Positions 1 through 9,106 are shown, counted from the stretch's first letter. The stretch is DNA of 64,000 bases from JAHRAW01 sp965262585 (GCA_965262585.1 OZ253546.1:434001-498000), one strand, 5' to 3'. Program-made: numbers and translations. Notes: a model not told the origin generated them from the letters alone.

Positions 1-528
1 TCCGGCGCCCCCAACGCCGACGAGGGACGGGTTTCGCAGTTGTCGTTTTTGAAACAAGGCGAACGCTGGGAATTGCTGTCGATCTATTTTCCCAACGGCG
101 GCAAGAGCGAACAAGCGTGGCGGGAAAAACTGGTGTTCTTCCGCTGCGTCCTCGATTATATGCACGCCTTGCGCAAACAAGGCGCGGTGGTGTTGGTGGG
201 CGGCGATATGAATGTCGCCCATACCGAAATCGACATCGCCAGACCGGAGGAAAACGACGGCAAAATCGGCTTTCATCCGAAAGAGCGAGATTGGATGGAT
301 CAAGTAATCGCTGACCGCTGGGCTGATGTCTGGCGCGCCAAAAACCCGGGCGTAACCGAGGTTTATTCCTGGTGGCACATGATCACGCGCGCCCGCGATC
401 GCAACATCGGCTGGCGCATCGACTATTTTTTGCTGTCACACGAACACCTCGACCGGGTGGCCGACACGAGTTACCTCAGCGAACAAATGGGCTCCGACCA
501 CTGCCCGCTGCTGATCGAAATCGACTAA
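1..528 (+). CDS. xth: Exodeoxyribonuclease III, 3' part (5' end outside window)
   Basis: Hydrolyses the 3' strand at abasic sites and blocked ends in base excision repair, in the cytoplasm. The frame is open from base 1, so the N-terminal catalytic part lies upstream of the window. Visible exonuclease/endonuclease/phosphatase-fold motifs are GDMNVAHTEID (Mg and catalytic Asp/Asn), WRIDYFLLS and the terminal GSDHCPL with the catalytic His. About 175 residues are present of a usual 255–270. The stop is followed by 119 non-coding bases and then the convergent metZ. Family assignment is firm; the distinction from close paralogues would need the missing N-terminus. Confidence 0.92.
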   Translation, partial: SGAPNADEGRVSQLSFLKQGERWELLSIYFPNGGKSEQAWREKLVFFRCVLDYMHALRKQGAVVLVGGDMNVAHTEIDIARPEENDGKIGFHPKERDWMDQVIADRWADVWRAKNPGVTEVYSWWHMITRARDRNIGWRIDYFLLSHEHLDRVADTSYLSEQMGSDHCPLLIEID

Positions 529-647
529 CCGCTTCGCCCCACGCACGCAGATCGGGTCAGAAAACATGCGTCCAAGTTATATTGTAATGCCGCCGAACCA
601 GCCACCCATGCCCACCATTGGGCAAATAACCTAGAATATTGTAGTTG

Positions 648-1835
648 TCAGATACGATCCAGTCCGGTTTTCAAGTCGGCGATGATGTCGTCGATGTGTT
701 CGAGACCTGCGGAGACGCGCAGCAAGTTGTCGCGGATGCCGGCGCGGGCGCGTTCTTCGGGGCTGATTCTAGCGTGGGTGGTGGTGGTCGGATGGGTGAT
801 GGTGGTCTTGGCGTCGCCGAGGTTGGCGGTGATCGATAGCAGTTGGGTCGAATCGATTACCCGCCACGCTTGTTCGCGTCCACCGGCGACTTCGAAGGCA
901 ACCACGCCGCCGAATCCGCCATGTTTTGTTTTCGCCAGGCGGTGTTGCGGATGCGATTCGAGGCCGGGGTAATAAACTTTTTCTACCGCCGGATGTTGCT
1001 CAAGCCAACTCGCCAACTGCATCGCGTTGTCGCAATGTTGGCGCATCCGCAGCGACAAGGTTTCCAATCCTTTGCTGAATACCCAGGCGTTGAACGGACT
1101 CATGCACGGCCCGGTGGTGCGCAGCATGGCAAACAGATCATCATAAATTTGTTCGTTATCGGTTACTAACGCACCGCCGACACAGCGGCCCTGACCGTCG
1201 AGATATTTGGTTGCGGTGTGCACGACTATATCGGCGCCGAGTTCCAGCGGCCGCTGCATGACCGGCGTGAAAAATGCATTGTCGACCGCCAACGGCACAC
1301 CGGCGGCGTGCGCGATCGCGGCGAGTGCTTCGACATCGGCGATTTCGCATAACGGATTGGACGGCGATTCGAGGAACAACAACCGAGTGTTTTCTTTAAT
1401 CGCCGCGCGCCATTGTTCGAGGTCGGTGATTTTGACAAAGGTGGTGTCGACGCCGAAACGGTTGAATACTTTGGTGAACACCGACACGGTCGAACCAAAA
1501 AGTTCGTTGGACGCAACGATATGATCACCGGCCTTGAGCAAGCCGAGCAGCAGCCCGGATACCGCCGCCATGCCGGAGGCGGTGGCCAATCCAAAGCGCC
1601 CACCTTCCATGGCCGCCAAACGGTTTTCGAATCCGCGCACCGTGGGGTTGGTGAAACGCGAATAAACATTGCCCTGCTGGTCGCCGCTGAACAATGCCGC
1701 CGCCTGCGCCGCGTCGTCGAAAACAAAACTCGAAGTGGTGAAGATCGCTTCGCTGTGTTCGCGCTCGTCGCTGCGACGATGACCGCAACGAACCGCCGCG
1801 GTTTGCGGGTGATACTGCTTGGACAATTTTTGCAT
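648..1835 (-). CDS. metZ: O-succinylhomoserine sulfhydrylase
   Basis: PLP enzyme of the Cys/Met metabolism family; makes homocysteine directly from O-succinylhomoserine and sulfide in methionine synthesis. The 395 residues are full length. The PLP lysine sits in the segment HTATKYLDGQGR, and GGALV and the C-terminal SLGD-type segment (here ANLGDAKTTITHP) follow family pattern. The ATG at 1835 has a GGAG ribosome site about 8 bases upstream. MetB, MetC and MetZ are hard to separate by eye; the VFDDAAQAAALFSGD N-terminus and the SAM-II riboswitch upstream, which classically controls metZ, favour MetZ. It is transcribed alone and is probably shut down when SAM is high. Confidence 0.88.
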   Translation of the reverse strand: MQKLSKQYHPQTAAVRCGHRRSDEREHSEAIFTTSSFVFDDAAQAAALFSGDQQGNVYSRFTNPTVRGFENRLAAMEGGRFGLATASGMAAVSGLLLGLLKAGDHIVASNELFGSTVSVFTKVFNRFGVDTTFVKITDLEQWRAAIKENTRLLFLESPSNPLCEIADVEALAAIAHAAGVPLAVDNAFFTPVMQRPLELGADIVVHTATKYLDGQGRCVGGALVTDNEQIYDDLFAMLRTTGPCMSPFNAWVFSKGLETLSLRMRQHCDNAMQLASWLEQHPAVEKVYYPGLESHPQHRLAKTKHGGFGGVVAFEVAGGREQAWRVIDSTQLLSITANLGDAKTTITHPTTTTHARISPEERARAGIRDNLLRVSAGLEHIDDIIADLKTGLDRI

Positions 1836-1889
1836 GGCAACGCTCCGGCACTAGTGGCTGCGCGCGGGTGGTGTGCCAACAATTCGTGA

Positions 1890-1936
1890 CAAAAAACCCG
1901 CTCCAGCCATTCAGAAGACAGGCTAAAAAGCGGGTG
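1890..1936 (-). terminator. Intrinsic terminator in the metZ leader
   Basis: On the minus strand an ACCCGCT / AGCGGGT stem encloses a smaller AGCC / GGCT stem and is followed directly by six T. It lies between the SAM-II riboswitch and the metZ start, so it can serve as the expression platform: premature termination when SAM is bound. The alternative, a terminator for another transcript, is unlikely because no other gene precedes it on this strand. Confidence 0.75.
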
Positions 1937-1956
1937 CGATTTTTAGAATTGCAGAC

Positions 1957-2010
1957 CTCTCTTTAGCCGCATTTATAAAGCGCCCGCAAGCTGAATCAAA
2001 TCGGCGCCAG
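1957..2010 (-). promoter_or_regulatory. SAM-II riboswitch upstream of metZ
   Basis: The minus strand reads GCGCC, GATTTGATTC, AGCTTGC, GGGCGC, TTTATAAATGC, GGCTAAAGAG in order. This matches the compact SAM-II consensus: P1 formed by GCGCC with GGCGC, the conserved GATTTG, AGCTTGC, TAAA and GCTAAAG blocks, and the H-type pseudoknot pairing AGC..GC with GC.GCT. It ends about 120 nt before the metZ ATG with a terminator between. SAM-II elements are commonest in Alphaproteobacteria before metA, metX and metZ genes; one here fits the same regulon. Confidence 0.9.
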
Positions 2011-2177
2011 AAGGAATATTAGGCACCCAAACCGGCAATGTCAATATAAACAACGGAAATTACCTACAATAATCCGCCGCCGGTCAACCTTAAGGCGCAA
2101 TCACGGATGATGCGCTCAATCCAGTAAGGACAGGGGCTTTTCTCTGGCGGTCGGGTGGTTATTGGCCGCCGTGCGGA

Positions 2178-2206
2178 AGCATGTCAAAACCGCCACGGGG
2201 TATAAT
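2178..2206 (+). promoter_or_regulatory. Possible sigma-70 promoter of trpBA
   Basis: A perfect TATAAT at 2201–2206 lies 30 bases before the trpB ATG. The hexamer 17 bases upstream (AGCATG) is a poor -35, so the call rests on the -10 box and on position. No leader peptide or attenuator is evident between the box and trpB. Confidence 0.4.
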
Positions 2207-2235
2207 TCACGCTTTCATTTACACAGGCTACGACC

Positions 2236-3465
2236 ATGACCGCATCCAAACAACCCAGCGCGCCGGAATCGTATCGCTCCGGCCCGGATGAGCACGGGCA
2301 TTTTGGCATTTTCGGTGGCCGCTTTGTCGCCGAGACGCTGATGCCGTTGGTGCTGGAGGTGGAACGCGCTTATCGGCGGTATCGAGACGACCCGGATTTC
2401 AAGCGCGAGTTTGACTACTACGCACGCGACTACATTGGCCGGCCAAGCCCGTTGTATTTCGCCGAACGCTTGAGCGCGGAACTCGGCGGCGCGCGGATTT
2501 ATTTCAAGCGCGATGAGTTGAACCACACCGGCGCCCACAAAATCAACAACACCCTCGGGCAAATTTTGCTGGCGCGGCGCATGGGAAAACGCCGCATCAT
2601 CGCCGAGACCGGCGCCGGCCAACACGGCGTCGCCACTGCAACGGTGTGCGCGTTGTTCAACCTGCCGTGCATCGTCTACATGGGCGAAACCGACATCAAG
2701 CGCCAGGCGCCCAATGTGTTTCGCATGAAACTACTGGGCGCCGAAGTGGTGCCGGTCACCAGCGGCACCGCCACCTTAAAGGACGCCATGAACGAAGCGC
2801 TGCGCGACTGGGTCGCTCATGTCGAGGACACCTTCTACATCATCGGCACCGCCGCCGGCCCCCACCCCTACCCGCAAATGGTGCGTGACTTTCAAACCGT
2901 CATCGGCATTGAAGCCCGCCAGCAATTGATGGAACGCGAGAACGCCTTGCCGGACTTACTGGTGGCATGCATCGGCGGCGGCTCCAACGCTATCGGCTTG
3001 TTTCATCCTTTTCTCGACGACGAGTCGGTGCGCATAGTCGGCGTCGAAGCCGCCGGACACGGACTCGACAGCGGCAAACACGCGGCATCTCTTTCCGGTG
3101 GGCAACCGGGCGTTTTACACGGCAACCGCACCTACCTGCTGCAAAACAAAGACGGCCAGATTGACGACGCGCATTCGATCTCAGCCGGCCTCGACTATCC
3201 CGGAATCGGGCCGGAACATTCGTGGCTACATGAAAGCGGCCGCGTCGAATATGTGGCGGTCACCGATTCCGATGCGCTCGAAGCGTTCCAATTATGCTGC
3301 CGCACCGAAGGCATCATTCCGGCGCTCGAACCAGCACACGCATTGGCGTATGTGGCAAAAGTTGCGCCGGACATGGACCAAGATAAAATCATTCTCATGA
3401 ACTTGTGCGGACGCGGCGACAAGGATGTATTCACGGTCGCAGACGCACTCGGAATTAAATTATGA
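2236..3465 (+). CDS. trpB: Tryptophan synthase beta chain
   Basis: Condenses indole, channelled from TrpA, with L-serine to give tryptophan; PLP-dependent alpha2beta2 complex in the cytoplasm. 409 residues, full length. The PLP lysine is in HTGAHKINN, and the phosphate-binding glycine loop is GGGSNAIG; ETGAGQHG and GIGPEHS are also typical of TrpB1. The stop overlaps the trpA start (ATGA), which fits coupled translation of equimolar subunits. No trpF precedes it, and trpD lies 8 kb away, so the trp pathway is dispersed. Confidence 0.97.
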   Translation: MTASKQPSAPESYRSGPDEHGHFGIFGGRFVAETLMPLVLEVERAYRRYRDDPDFKREFDYYARDYIGRPSPLYFAERLSAELGGARIYFKRDELNHTGAHKINNTLGQILLARRMGKRRIIAETGAGQHGVATATVCALFNLPCIVYMGETDIKRQAPNVFRMKLLGAEVVPVTSGTATLKDAMNEALRDWVAHVEDTFYIIGTAAGPHPYPQMVRDFQTVIGIEARQQLMERENALPDLLVACIGGGSNAIGLFHPFLDDESVRIVGVEAAGHGLDSGKHAASLSGGQPGVLHGNRTYLLQNKDGQIDDAHSISAGLDYPGIGPEHSWLHESGRVEYVAVTDSDALEAFQLCCRTEGIIPALEPAHALAYVAKVAPDMDQDKIILMNLCGRGDKDVFTVADALGIKL

Positions 3466-4292
3466 GCGCCGACAGCACGCGCATGAGTCGCCGCTTTGCA
3501 AAACTCAAAGATGAAAACCGAGCCGGTTTGGTAACCTTCATCACCGCCGGCGACCCGAATCTGGAAACCGCCACCGACATCCTCCACGGCCTGCCGGCCG
3601 CCGGCGCCGACATCATCGAAATCGGCATGCCGTTTTCCGACCCAATGGCCGACGGCCCGGCGATTCAACTCGCCAGTTTGCGCGCCCTCAAAGCCGGTAT
3701 GAACTTACACAAAACCATCGACATGGTGCGCACATTTCGCCGCCAAGACGCGGACACGCCGGTCGTCCTAATGGGGTATTACAATCCCATCTACCGCTAC
3801 GGCAACCAACGCTTCATCGACCAGGCGATCGATGCCGGTGTCGATGGATTGATCATCGTCGACCTGCCACCGGAAGAAGACGACGAACTATGCCACCCGT
3901 GCCTGACCGCCGGACTGCACTGGATTCGCCTGACTACGCCGACCAGCGATGCCAAACGACTCACGCGAGTACTCGAACGCGCATCGGGATTTGTCTACCA
4001 TGTATCGATCGCCGGAATCACCGGCACCCGCTCCGCCAAAGATAGCGATGTAAAACAAGCCGTCACCCAAATCCGCAAACAAACCAACCTACCCATCGCC
4101 GTCGGCTTCGGCATAAAAACCACCGAGCAAGTAGCACAAACCGCAACCTTCGCGGATGCGGTGGTGGTTGGGTCGGCGGTGGTTGATCGGATTGCGGGTG
4201 GGGTTGAAAATAAATCCGGCAAGAAAGAAATCGCCGCAGATGTGCATCACTTTGTGGGGGAATTGGCGGGGGGATTGAGAAGTATGAGTTAA
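3462..4292 (+). CDS. trpA: Tryptophan synthase alpha chain
   Basis: Cleaves indole-3-glycerol phosphate to indole and glyceraldehyde 3-phosphate and passes indole to TrpB. 276 residues with the family signature EIGMPFSDPMADGPAIQ (catalytic Glu), DLPPEE with the catalytic Asp region, and GITGTR and VGFGI phosphate-binding loops. Starts inside the trpB stop. The last ten or so residues are Gly/Ser-rich and less typical. It marks the right edge of the GC-rich backbone; base composition drops sharply just downstream. Confidence 0.96.
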   Translation: MSADSTRMSRRFAKLKDENRAGLVTFITAGDPNLETATDILHGLPAAGADIIEIGMPFSDPMADGPAIQLASLRALKAGMNLHKTIDMVRTFRRQDADTPVVLMGYYNPIYRYGNQRFIDQAIDAGVDGLIIVDLPPEEDDELCHPCLTAGLHWIRLTTPTSDAKRLTRVLERASGFVYHVSIAGITGTRSAKDSDVKQAVTQIRKQTNLPIAVGFGIKTTEQVAQTATFADAVVVGSAVVDRIAGGVENKSGKKEIAADVHHFVGELAGGLRSMS

Positions 4293-4298
4293 TTAATA

Positions 4299-4320
4299 AA
4301 CACTTTTTGGTGTTTTATAT
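4299..4320 (+). terminator. Weak terminator-like hairpin after trpA
   Basis: AACAC, a six-base T-rich loop and GTGTT are followed by a short T-rich run, seven bases past the trpA stop. The stem is short and A/T-rich, so efficiency is doubtful. Confidence 0.35.
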
Positions 4321-4387
4321 TGTAGGTTATAGACGAAGTTTATGTATTCCATAAATATATTCATTTACTAATTGAGGACTTTGAATA

Positions 4388-5515
4388 ATGAGCATTACCT
4401 TGCCTGTAGCGAAAAGCGTACAAGGTGACTTGGTGTTGTATTCCACATCAATAGAGGTCAAGTATCTGGTACAACCCGATTTTTATTCAGTAGAAAAACT
4501 AGACCCTGAAAACAAAACTGAAACCGGATACCAACGACTTCTGAACACAGCCCGCGCCAAAAAACTGGCGAACTATATTCTAAAAGGACAAGAAAGTAAG
4601 GATGCGTTTCTGCCAACATCTATCTTGCTGGCAACAGACAAAGATATAGAACACAATGTTTCAAATAACACGATAACTATCACGAACGACATATGGCCAT
4701 TCAGCGTGGTGGATGGACAACACAGGCTGGAGGGATTACGCATAGCGGCAGAACAAGACAATGGCATTCTTGATTTTCAAGTACCGATAAATATCGCAAT
4801 CAAACTCGACAAAATTTCACAGATGTGTCATTTCTTGATTGTGAATACCACGCAAAAAAGCGTTGATAAAGCCGTAGAACAACGCATTTATGCACGCCTG
4901 ACCGAAGCAACTGATGTTGAAAACATACCAAATCTACCAAAGTGGATTCAAACAATAGTCAGTCGTGGCGAAATTGGTAAGGCACTAAAAATTGTGGATT
5001 ATTTGAATTCAGACACAACATCCCCATGGCAAGGAAAAATCCAGATGGCAAATGATGAGAACGGCAAAGGAAAAACTATAAAGCAAGGATCATTTGTCAC
5101 ATTGCTAAAAAAGAATATCTTGGTTGCACATAATCCATTAGATGCGTTGGGGGATTTTGATAGAGAAAAGAGAGTATTTCTGAATTATTGGAAAGCGGTT
5201 TGTTCTTTACTTGATGATGGTTCTGATACCGTTCTGTTTAAATACAACGGCGTTGATCTTTTCTGTAAATTTTCGATACCATTTTTCACCAAATTAATAG
5301 GATCAGGAAAAGATTTCACAGTTGATAAAATGACAAAAGATCTTGAAATGTGCTTTGAATCTATGGAGGGAGAGTATGCGGGCGTAGGTCATCCTGATTG
5401 GTGGCGCAAAGGAAGCACCGCAGGTGGAATGAACTCTGGCGCACTTGCCAAGGTGGCACAAGAAATGACGAAGGCATTGCACAGAAAGGATATGGGGTCA
5501 GGCATTGAAATATGA
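4388..5515 (+). CDS. DGQHR-domain protein (DndB-like)
   Basis: 375 residues of low-GC sequence unlike its neighbours. The signature DGQHRLEG is at about residues 109–116, preceded by RAKKLANYIL and followed by a hydrophobic segment ending FLIVNTTQKSV. This is the DGQHR/DndB superfamily, distantly related to ParB/Srx folds; DndB represses and modulates phosphorothioate DNA modification, but stand-alone members also occur on mobile islands and have no settled function. No dndCDE genes are near. Its stop overlaps the start of a GIY-YIG nuclease gene (ATGA), so the two probably act together, perhaps as a small selfish or defence unit; that role is inference. Confidence 0.75.
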   Translation: MSITLPVAKSVQGDLVLYSTSIEVKYLVQPDFYSVEKLDPENKTETGYQRLLNTARAKKLANYILKGQESKDAFLPTSILLATDKDIEHNVSNNTITITNDIWPFSVVDGQHRLEGLRIAAEQDNGILDFQVPINIAIKLDKISQMCHFLIVNTTQKSVDKAVEQRIYARLTEATDVENIPNLPKWIQTIVSRGEIGKALKIVDYLNSDTTSPWQGKIQMANDENGKGKTIKQGSFVTLLKKNILVAHNPLDALGDFDREKRVFLNYWKAVCSLLDDGSDTVLFKYNGVDLFCKFSIPFFTKLIGSGKDFTVDKMTKDLEMCFESMEGEYAGVGHPDWWRKGSTAGGMNSGALAKVAQEMTKALHRKDMGSGIEI

Positions 5516-5850
5516 ACGTTTCCCAACTAGTCCCTCTGCCATCTAACAGGTGCCCATTTCAAGAAAATCAGCGCTTGCGCATACCCTCACAGAGCGGGTG
5601 CTATGCTCTAAGCAACCTCGGTGAAACAATCATTTATATTGGGTTATCTAACTGCCTAGTGCGCCGATTTACTCAACATCTCGACAATAATGAGAAAACA
5701 GGACCAACGCCACTGGGGAGAGCAATCTGGTTTCATTGGCTGGTTTATGACAATCTCGAGAAACTTGAAAGAACATGGCTCAACATCCACGAGATTGCTG
5801 AGGGAAAATTGCCTTACCTCAACACAAATCACTCCCCCTTACCGATGTAG
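5512..5850 (+). CDS. GIY-YIG nuclease-domain protein
   Basis: 112 residues almost wholly made of one GIY-YIG domain: GCY and IYIG form the two-part signature, RRFTQHL carries the conserved Arg and His, and LERTWLN supplies the metal-binding Glu followed by N. All usual catalytic positions are present, so it is probably an active endonuclease. It lacks a separate DNA-binding domain and may depend on its upstream partner for targeting. Translationally coupled to the DGQHR gene by a 4-bp overlap. AT-rich; ends 42 bases before the convergent leuD. Confidence 0.8.
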   Translation: MNVSQLVPLPSNRCPFQENQRLRIPSQSGCYALSNLGETIIYIGLSNCLVRRFTQHLDNNEKTGPTPLGRAIWFHWLVYDNLEKLERTWLNIHEIAEGKLPYLNTNHSPLPM

Positions 5851-5891
5851 AAACATTATTCACATCACCTACCTACCAGCCGTGTCCGCTA

Positions 5892-6530
5892 TTACCCAAA
5901 CAACCACGGCGCTTCCACTTTTCGTTTTTTCTCGTATTCTTTTATCAACTCGGTGCGGTTGAGGGTCATGTCGATGTCGTCTAGGCCGTTTATTAGGGCG
6001 TGTTTGTGGGCGGGTTCGATTTCGAATTTGATTGGGGTGTTGTTCGGTTGTGTTAGTTGTTGTGCGGATAAATCTACTGCTAGTTTGTAGCCGGGTTGTT
6101 GTTCGACTTGTGTGAATAAATCATTTATCGTGTTTTCATCCAGCACCACTGGCAGGATGCCGTTTTTGAAACAGTTGTTGTAGAAAATATCGGCGAAACT
6201 TGGTGCGATGAGGCAGCGAAAGCCGTAGCCTAGCAACGCCCACGGGGCGTGTTCACGCGATGAGCCGCAACCGAAATTTTTTCGCGTGAGCAAAATTTGC
6301 GCGCCTTTGTAACGAGATTGATTCAACACAAACTGGCGATTACGAGGCCGTTTGTCGTGCTCCATACCCGGTTCGCCGTGGTCGAGATAGCGCCATTCGT
6401 CAAACAGGTTCGGCCCGAAGCCGGTGCGTTTAATGGACTTCAGGTATTGCTTGGGGATGATCGCGTCGGTATCGACGTTGGCCCGGTCGAGGGGCATCAC
6501 CAATCCGTCGAGGGTCGTGAAAGAATCCAT
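5892..6530 (-). CDS. leuD: 3-isopropylmalate dehydratase small subunit
   Basis: Swivel domain of isopropylmalate isomerase in leucine synthesis; pairs with LeuC. 212 residues from the ATG at 6530, which overlaps the leuC stop by one base (TGATG). Typical motifs: LDRANVDTDAIIPKQYLK near the N-terminus and NFGCGSSREHAPWAL. The open frame continues upstream of this ATG but that stretch is leuC in another frame, so the short start is right. leuB is not in the window. Confidence 0.96.
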   Translation of the reverse strand: MDSFTTLDGLVMPLDRANVDTDAIIPKQYLKSIKRTGFGPNLFDEWRYLDHGEPGMEHDKRPRNRQFVLNQSRYKGAQILLTRKNFGCGSSREHAPWALLGYGFRCLIAPSFADIFYNNCFKNGILPVVLDENTINDLFTQVEQQPGYKLAVDLSAQQLTQPNNTPIKFEIEPAHKHALINGLDDIDMTLNRTELIKEYEKKRKVEAPWLFG

Positions 6531-7993
6531 CACGCGCGCATATCGTCGGCTGGCAAGTCGCCCCGCACATCGGCAAAGTGGCCGGCGATGGCGGCGGCGG
6601 CGGCGATTGCCGGCGACACCAGATGGGTGCGCCCGCCCTGCCCTTGACGGCCTTCGAAATTGCGGTTGGAAGTGGAGGCGCAACGTTCGCCCGGTTGCAA
6701 GCGGTCGGCGTTCATCGCCAAGCACATCGAGCAGCCGGGATTGCGCCATTCGAATCCGGCGTCGATGAATATGCGGTGCAGCCCTTCGATTTCCGCTTGT
6801 CGTTTGACCAAGCCCGAGCCCGGCACCACCAACGCTTGCTTGATGTTGGCCGCGACTTTTTTTCCTTTGACCACCTTCGCGGCGACGCGCAAATCTTCGA
6901 TGCGGCTGTTGGTGCATGAACCGATGAATATCATGTCAAGGGCGATGTCTTTGATGGGCGTGCCCGGCGTCAGGTCCATATACTGGAGCGCGAGTTCCAT
7001 GCTTTCGCGTTTACCGGAATCCGCTTGCTGTTCGGGGTCGGGCACTTTGCCGTTGATGTCGGTGACCATTTCCGGCGAGGTTCCCCAGGTAACTTGAGGG
7101 GAAACCGCCGATACATCGAGTACCACTTCGCGGTCGAACTTTGCGTCATCATCGGAATGCAATTCCTGCCAACTGGCGACGGCGAGTTCCCACAATTCGC
7201 CTTTGGGAGCATAGGGGCGGCCCCGCAGGTAGTCAGTGGTAGTTCCGTCCACCGCAATCATGCCCGCTTTGGCACCGGCTTCGATGGCCATGTTGCAGAG
7301 GGTCATGCGCTCCTCCATGGACATGGATTCGATTACCGGGCCGGCAAATTCGACCGCGTAACCGGTGCCGCCAGCGGTGCCAATCTCGCCGATGAGTGCC
7401 AACGCCACGTCTTTGGCGGCCACGCCGGGCGGCATTTCGCCTTGAAACCGCACGCGCATATTCTTTGATTTTCGCTGCAGCAGGCACTGAGTGGTGAGCA
7501 CGTGCTCGACCTCGGTGGTGCCGATGCCAAACGCCAACGCCCCGAACGCACCGTGGGTTGAGGTGTGGGAATCGCCGCACACGATGGTCATGCCGGGCAG
7601 CGTGACGCCGTGTTCCGGGCCGATGACATGCACGATGCCCTGGCGCGGGTCGCCCATGCCGAACTCGGTGATGCCGAAATGATTGCAGTTTTGCGCGAGC
7701 GTGGTCACCTGCAGCCGCGAGACCGGGTCGTCTATGCCATCGCCTTCGGTGGTGGTGGGTACATTGTGGTCGGGCACGGCGAGGATGGTGGATGCGCGCC
7801 ACGGTTTGCGCTGGGCCAGATGCATGCCCTCAAAGGCTTGGGGCGAGGTTACTTCGTGCACCAGATGCCGGTCGATGTAGAGCAGCGAGACGCCGTCCTC
7901 GTCGCAGTGAACAACATGCTGTCGCCACAGTTTGTCGTAGAGGGTTTCTTTTTTCACCGGAAAAATCGTGTTAAAAATAGTGTTGATTGCCAT
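6530..7993 (-). CDS. leuC: 3-isopropylmalate dehydratase large subunit
   Basis: Aconitase-family enzyme holding the 4Fe-4S cluster; interconverts 2- and 3-isopropylmalate. The cluster cysteines are in GSCTNSR and the later GCSMCLAMN; VCGDSHTSTHGAFG is another family hallmark. 487 residues from the ATG at 7993, about 13 more than usual: family members normally begin near KTLYDKLW, here reached at residue 15. A GTG at residue 13 could be the true start; neither has a clear ribosome site. First gene of leuCD, with aroC 52 bases upstream on the same strand. Confidence 0.95.
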   Translation of the reverse strand: MAINTIFNTIFPVKKETLYDKLWRQHVVHCDEDGVSLLYIDRHLVHEVTSPQAFEGMHLAQRKPWRASTILAVPDHNVPTTTEGDGIDDPVSRLQVTTLAQNCNHFGITEFGMGDPRQGIVHVIGPEHGVTLPGMTIVCGDSHTSTHGAFGALAFGIGTTEVEHVLTTQCLLQRKSKNMRVRFQGEMPPGVAAKDVALALIGEIGTAGGTGYAVEFAGPVIESMSMEERMTLCNMAIEAGAKAGMIAVDGTTTDYLRGRPYAPKGELWELAVASWQELHSDDDAKFDREVVLDVSAVSPQVTWGTSPEMVTDINGKVPDPEQQADSGKRESMELALQYMDLTPGTPIKDIALDMIFIGSCTNSRIEDLRVAAKVVKGKKVAANIKQALVVPGSGLVKRQAEIEGLHRIFIDAGFEWRNPGCSMCLAMNADRLQPGERCASTSNRNFEGRQGQGGRTHLVSPAIAAAAAIAGHFADVRGDLPADDMRA

Positions 7994-8044
7994 CGCATCA
8001 TATCACAATCAATCGGCGCGCTGCCCGGGGCAAAACGCACGCAA

Positions 8045-9106
8045 TTACTTCGGATTTTGCGCACGGTCGCGTAGCGCGTGGTCCATAAGCACCAACGCTA
8101 ACATGGCCTCGACGATGGGCACGGCGCGGATGCCTACGCACGGGTCGTGGCGGCCGGTTACCACCGCTTCGACGCTGTGGTTATCGGTGTTCACGGTTTG
8201 CCCCGGCGTGGCGATGCTCGAGGTCGGCTTGAAGGCGACCTTGACTTCAATGTTCTGTCCGCTGGAAATACCGCCCAAGATGCCGCCGGCGTGATTGCTT
8301 AAAAAACCTTGCGGGCTGATTAGATCGCGGTGTTGGCTGCCGCGTTGCACGACCGATTCAAACCCGGCGCCGATTTCGACTCCCTTGGCGGCGTTGATGC
8401 TCATCATCGCCTTGGCGATGTCCGCGTCGAGACGATCGAATACCGGTTCGCCCCAACCGACCGAAACGCCGCACGCCTCCACATACACCGCGGCGCCGAC
8501 CGAGTCGCCTTGTTTGCGAATTTGATCGATGAACGCGCCGAGTTGTTCGACCGTCGATCCATCGGCGACGAAAAACGGATTGTTGGCGACATCGTTCCAA
8601 TCTTTACGCTCGATATAAATGTCGCCGATTTGATACACGCAGCCGCGAATAAGAACGCCATAATGTTCGGCCAGATATTTCCGGGCGATGCCGCCGGCGG
8701 CCACGCGCATGGTGGTTTCCCGCGCCGATGATCGGCCACCGCCACGGTAATCACGCAAGCCGTATTTTTTCAGGTAGGTGTAGTCGGCATGGCCGGGGCG
8801 AAAACGATCCTTGATTTTTTCATAGTCCCGCGCGCGTTGATCTTGGTTGTGTACCAACAAGCCGATTGGCGTGCCGGTGGTCACCCCTTCGAACACTCCC
8901 GACAAAATTTCCACACGGTCGGGCTCTTTGCGTTGGGTGGTATACTTCGACTGCCCCGGCTTGCGCCGATCCATATCCGTTTGCAAATCATCCGCACTCA
9001 ACGCCAACCCCGGCGGACAACCATCCACCACCCCGCCGAGAGCAACACCGTGGCTCTCGCCGAAAGTGGTGAGGGTAAACTGCTGGCCTATGGTGTTTCC
9101 GGACAT
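8045..9106 (-). CDS. aroC: Chorismate synthase
   Basis: Converts 5-enolpyruvylshikimate 3-phosphate to chorismate using reduced FMN, the last step of the shikimate pathway feeding Trp, Phe and Tyr. 353 residues with the three family signatures: GESHG..LG near the N-terminus, the RGGGRSSARET segment and the C-terminal RHDPC.G.RAVPIVEAM. Fits with aroK, aroB and the trp genes elsewhere in the window. Confidence 0.97.
   Translation of the reverse strand: MSGNTIGQQFTLTTFGESHGVALGGVVDGCPPGLALSADDLQTDMDRRKPGQSKYTTQRKEPDRVEILSGVFEGVTTGTPIGLLVHNQDQRARDYEKIKDRFRPGHADYTYLKKYGLRDYRGGGRSSARETTMRVAAGGIARKYLAEHYGVLIRGCVYQIGDIYIERKDWNDVANNPFFVADGSTVEQLGAFIDQIRKQGDSVGAAVYVEACGVSVGWGEPVFDRLDADIAKAMMSINAAKGVEIGAGFESVVQRGSQHRDLISPQGFLSNHAGGILGGISSGQNIEVKVAFKPTSSIATPGQTVNTDNHSVEAVVTGRHDPCVGIRAVPIVEAMLALVLMDHALRDRAQNPK

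Noticed and set aside
6531..6917. N-terminal extension of leuD (frame open to 6917)
   Set aside because: The extension overlaps leuC in another frame and is Arg/His-rich. LeuD family length and the TGATG junction fix the start at 6530.
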